From an uncultured Clostridia bacterium (GTDB lineage Bacteria; Bacillota; Clostridia; Oscillospirales; Oscillospiraceae): DNA of 7,112 nt. Each line of letters begins with the position of its first letter. Positions within the stretch are counted from its first letter, which is position 1. This document shows, one piece after another, positions 4,916 to 7,112 of this stretch. Below the pieces are notes generated by a model. That model made no database searches. It was given only the letters and a program-made list of their open reading frames with translations, and was not told where the DNA came from. The stretch spans positions 1-7,112 of the forward strand of contig CAMGCA010000098.1 in the NCBI GenBank assembly GCA_946011705.1, in the 5' to 3' direction. The position numbers and the translations under genes were made by a program.

Positions 4916-5275
4916 GTGTACTGTCTCAGGTGCGGCCGGGAAACAGAAGATGAGCAGGCCTTCTGCCTGGAATGTCAGAAGGAAATGGCAAAGTATCCTG
5001 TTGACCCCAATGCGGTTGTTCAGCTTCCCGTACGAAAGCAGATTTCCCCCAAGAAAGCAGTGAAACGTAAAGTAACACCTGAGGAGCAGATAAAGTTTCT
5101 GAAGCGGCGTTTGCGCTTATACGCCTGCTTGTTTTTGATTGCTGTGATCACTTTGATTTGCCTGTCAATTCCAATGATTCGGTATTACGGAGAACAGCAT
5201 TTTCAGATCGGGCAGAATTATAACACGGTAAAGCCCACTTCGGAAACTGTGCAAGTGACCATAAATCCGCAGTGA
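4916..5275 (+). CDS. Small zinc-ribbon membrane protein of unknown function
   Basis: 119 residues from a GTG start. GGGAGG (4902-4907) lies 8 bases before this GTG, which favours it over another in-frame GTG at 4907 that overlaps the binding site. The N-terminus is a zinc ribbon, CLRCG (C3, C6) and CLEC (C17, C20), only 10 residues between the pairs. A linker with many lysines and arginines follows (40-66), then one membrane helix at about 68-87 and a 30-residue polar tail. The expected topology is zinc ribbon and basic linker inside, tail outside. I do not recognise a specific family; zinc-ribbon plus one helix proteins are common in Clostridia. Its stop codon is one base from the first parS site, so the parS-parAB cluster is directly attached. 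A link to chromosome segregation is only inferred from position. Confidence 0.8.
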   Translation: MYCLRCGRETEDEQAFCLECQKEMAKYPVDPNAVVQLPVRKQISPKKAVKRKVTPEEQIKFLKRRLRLYACLFLIAVITLICLSIPMIRYYGEQHFQIGQNYNTVKPTSETVQVTINPQ

Positions 5276-5276
5276 C

Positions 5277-5292
5277 TGTTTCACGTGAAACA
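5277..5292. promoter_or_regulatory. parS: parS site 1
   Basis: TGTTTCACGTGAAACA, a perfect 16-base palindrome identical to the consensus chromosomal parS of Bacillus and most bacteria. It is the loading site for ParB. It starts one base after the stop of the zinc-ribbon gene. Confidence 0.97.
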
Positions 5293-5314
5293 ATATGGGC
5301 TTGGAGCAAAATGG

Positions 5315-5330
5315 TGTTTCACGTGAAACA
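5315..5330. promoter_or_regulatory. parS: parS site 2
   Basis: A second perfect TGTTTCACGTGAAACA, 38 bases centre to centre from the first, ending 20 bases before the parA start. The 22-base spacer between the sites is unrelated in sequence. ParB bound here could also repress parA transcription. Confidence 0.97.
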
Positions 5331-5350
5331 TCATTAGTTAGGAGAGAAAA

Positions 5351-6109
5351 ATGGGAAAAATCATAGCGGTGGTCAACCAGAAAGGTGGCGTAGGCAAAAC
5401 CACCTCCGCCGTGAATCTGACGGCGGCACTGCACGAGCTGGGGCTGAAGGTGCTTCTATGCGACTTTGACCCACAGGCCAACGCCACATCCGGTCTGGGA
5501 CTGGATAAACGAAGAATCAAATATTCCGCCTACGATGTGACCATCAACGACGTTCCCTTGAAAGAAGCGGTGGTTCACACCGATTACGGCGACGTACTCC
5601 CCTCTTCTTCTGATCTGGCCGGTGCGGCTGTTGAACTGATCGGAACGGAGCACCGGGAGCGCCAACTGGAAAAAGCCCTGTTCCAGGCAAAAGAAGACTA
5701 CGACATTATTTTTATTGACTGCCCCCCATCGTTGGAGCTGCTGACGCTGAATGGCCTGTGCGCGGCGGACGGGATTCTGGTGCCGGTGCAGTGCGAGTAT
5801 TTCGCCCTGGAGGGGCTCAGCGACCTTATGAGCACCCTGCGAATGGTGAAAAAACGGATGAATCCTCGGCTTGAAATTTTTGGCGTGGCACTGACCATGT
5901 TCGATGGCCGAACCAACTTCTCCGCCCAGGTGGCCCAGGAGGTTCGCAAGCACTTTCCCGGCAAGGTCTTCACCACAGTGATTCCCCGAAACATCCGGCT
6001 GGCGGAGGCGCCCAGTCATGGCGTTCCGGTGACGGTTTACGACCGCGGCAGCCGGGGCGCGGTGGCATACCGTGCCATGGCGGAGGAAATCAAGGCAAAA
6101 CTAGAGTGA
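5351..6109 (+). CDS. parA: ParA/Soj-type chromosome partitioning ATPase
   Basis: 252 residues, standard size for Soj. It is a deviant Walker-A ATPase that dimerises on ATP, binds DNA non-specifically and is stimulated by ParB; it drives origin segregation and, in Bacillus, modulates DnaA. The deviant Walker A motif KGGVGKTT lies at 11-18, with signature lysine K11 and catalytic K16. Walker A' is LLCDFDPQANAT (35-46, with D38 and D40), and Walker B is DIIFIDCPPS (118-127, D123). The C-terminal part carries IPRNIRLAEAPSHG, the typical Soj segment, including the basic residues used for DNA binding. The ATG follows GGAGAG (5341-5346) by 4 bases. The last codons and the stop (CTA GAG TGA) coincide with the first unit of a heptad repeat, so the C-terminus may have been trimmed or altered by it. 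ParB follows 99 bases downstream. Confidence 0.97.
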   Translation: MGKIIAVVNQKGGVGKTTSAVNLTAALHELGLKVLLCDFDPQANATSGLGLDKRRIKYSAYDVTINDVPLKEAVVHTDYGDVLPSSSDLAGAAVELIGTEHRERQLEKALFQAKEDYDIIFIDCPPSLELLTLNGLCAADGILVPVQCEYFALEGLSDLMSTLRMVKKRMNPRLEIFGVALTMFDGRTNFSAQVAQEVRKHFPGKVFTTVIPRNIRLAEAPSHGVPVTVYDRGSRGAVAYRAMAEEIKAKLE

Positions 6110-6190
6110 AGAGTGAAGAGTGGAGAGTGAAGCGGCGATAATATCATGCGCGAAGCGGATACAATATCTTCACTCTACACTCTCCACACT
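6103..6190. repeat. Heptad-repeat inverted element between parA and parB
   Basis: Four tandem heptads, AGAGTGA, AGAGTGA, AGAGTGG, AGAGTGA, fill 6103-6130; the first contains the parA stop codon. The arm 6119-6132 (AGTGGAGAGTGAAG) pairs at 13 of 14 positions with 6168-6181. In an alternative register, GGAGAGTG (6122-6129) pairs with CACTCTCC (6178-6185). Between the arms are two small imperfect palindromes, GATAATATC (6137-6145) and GATACAATATC (6158-6168). The same heptad and the end CTTCACTCTMCA occur in the hflC terminator at 2760-2800 (minus strand). It would form a hairpin in the parA-parB mRNA; there is no T-run, so it is probably not a full terminator. Confidence 0.75.
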
Positions 6191-6208
6191 GACAGAAAGG
6201 ATGACACA

Positions 6209-7069
6209 ATGGCAAGCAACAAAGGCTTAGGCAAGGGCCTTGGGGCGCTGCTGGGGGATTTTTCGGAAGAACCCACGAGCGACAGCGCCTACCGGCTGCT
6301 GCCGATTTATAAGGTAGAACCAAACCCGGATCAGCCCCGGCATGACTTTGATGAGGAAGAGCTGCAGGCGCTGTCCGAATCCATCTCGGTGCATGGCGTG
6401 ATTCAGCCCCTGACCGTAAGGGAAATGCCCAACGGGTATTACCAGATCATCGCCGGTGAGCGGCGTTGGCGGGCGGCACGGATGGCGAACATCAGCGATG
6501 TGCCTGTCATCGTGGTGGAGGCCGACGACAAGAAGGCTATGGAGCTGGCGCTGATCGAGAACTTACAGCGGCAGGACTTGAATCCGGTGGAAGAAGCCCT
6601 GGGCTATCAGTCCCTGATTGAGGAATACGGCCTGACCCAGGAGGAGGCCGCTTCCCGGGTGGGAAAATCCCGCCCCGCCGTGGCAAACGCCCTGCGTCTG
6701 CTGGGCCTATGCCCGGAGGTGCTGGAGCTGCTGAAATCCGGGGCCATTTCCGCGGGCCATGCCCGAGCGGTTCTGACCCTGAAAACGGAGAAACAGCAGG
6801 CGGAAGCGGCGAAGAAGATCATTGCCCTTTCTCTGTCCGTGCGGCAGGCGGAAACCCTGTGCAAGAACATGGGCAAGCCCCCCGCTCCCAAGAAGGAGCC
6901 GGTGTTCGAGGTCAATTATGTGGCCGAGTGCGAAAAAAACCTGAGTAAGCACCTGGGTCGGGGCGTGAAGATCGTCAATGGCAAGCGCAAGGGTCGCTTT
7001 GAGTTGGAATTCTACGGCGAAGAGGACTTGCAGAAGCTGCTCGATGCCCTGATGAAGCTGGAAAAATAA
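6209..7069 (+). CDS. parB: ParB/Spo0J chromosome partitioning protein
   Basis: 286 residues, usual for Spo0J-type ParB, a CTPase clamp that loads at parS, spreads on DNA and recruits SMC. The N-terminal KGLGKGLGALLGD (5-17) is the segment that stimulates the ParA ATPase. The CTP-binding ParB/Srx domain runs from about 28 to 130 with GERRWRAA (83-90) and ENLQRQDLNP (117-126). The helix-turn-helix that reads parS is at about 142-165 (LTQEEAASRVGKSRPAVANAL), and the C-terminal dimerisation domain spans about 230-286. The start is the ATG with AAAGG (6196-6200) eight bases upstream. The frame extends to an ATG at 6146, but that lies inside the repeat and has no ribosome binding site. Two perfect parS sites precede parA in the same cluster, so the module carries enzyme, adaptor and centromere together. 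Confidence 0.96.
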   Translation: MASNKGLGKGLGALLGDFSEEPTSDSAYRLLPIYKVEPNPDQPRHDFDEEELQALSESISVHGVIQPLTVREMPNGYYQIIAGERRWRAARMANISDVPVIVVEADDKKAMELALIENLQRQDLNPVEEALGYQSLIEEYGLTQEEAASRVGKSRPAVANALRLLGLCPEVLELLKSGAISAGHARAVLTLKTEKQQAEAAKKIIALSLSVRQAETLCKNMGKPPAPKKEPVFEVNYVAECEKNLSKHLGRGVKIVNGKRKGRFELEFYGEEDLQKLLDALMKLEK

Positions 7070-7112
7070 AGGAACAGCCAATCATAGAGCAGGGTCATAC
7101 CCCGGCCCGTCG
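7070..7112. other. Sequence after parB
   Basis: 43 bases to the window edge. No start codon with a ribosome binding site and no complete terminator hairpin is visible. Confidence 0.5.

Noticed and set aside
6146..6208. Earlier ATG start for parB
   Set aside because: It lies inside the repeat, has no ribosome binding site and would add residues before the conserved ParB N-terminus.

Overview
The window (7,112 bp, moderately GC-rich genes separated by AT-rich spacers) looks chromosomal and comes from a low-GC-phylum relative with raised GC: a Clostridia member, most likely of the Oscillospiraceae/Ruminococcaceae type. The reasons are strong GGAGG-type ribosome binding sites, sigma-A promoters with extended -10 boxes, a clostridial-style NrdR, a Soj/Spo0J-type ParA/ParB pair and perfect Firmicutes-type parS sites. 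The species assignment is inference.

Left part (1-1300), all on the minus strand: the N-terminal part of a membrane sensor protein (probably a histidine kinase) runs off the left edge behind a clear promoter. Upstream of it is a 129-residue four-helix membrane protein whose apparent start codon reads AAG instead of ATG. Between them is a 280-base spacer with a 66-base imperfect palindrome.

Middle left (1300-2380), plus strand: nrdR (repressor of ribonucleotide reductase genes) with an excellent promoter is coupled by a TAATG overlap to an SdpI-domain membrane protein, then a strong terminator. The promoters of nrdR and the four-helix protein are back to back.

Spacer 2380-2805 has no convincing protein gene but is rich in structure: direct and inverted repeats upstream of a TATAAT box, a hairpin, a long C/U-rich tract and a 15-bp perfect terminator, then a second compact structured segment with its own terminator. 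I read it as one or two small RNA genes; this is the part most likely to be undescribed.

Middle right (2806-4690), minus strand: hflK-hflC, two SPFH membrane proteins known in other bacteria to form a complex controlling the FtsH protease, expressed from one promoter and ended by a hairpin built from a heptad repeat.

Right part (4858-7069), plus strand: a small zinc-ribbon membrane protein, two perfect parS sites, parA and parB. This is a chromosome segregation module with its own centromere sites; parAB with parS usually lies near the replication origin. The parA-parB gap carries a longer copy of the same heptad repeat found after hflC, and this repeat reaches into the parA stop codon.
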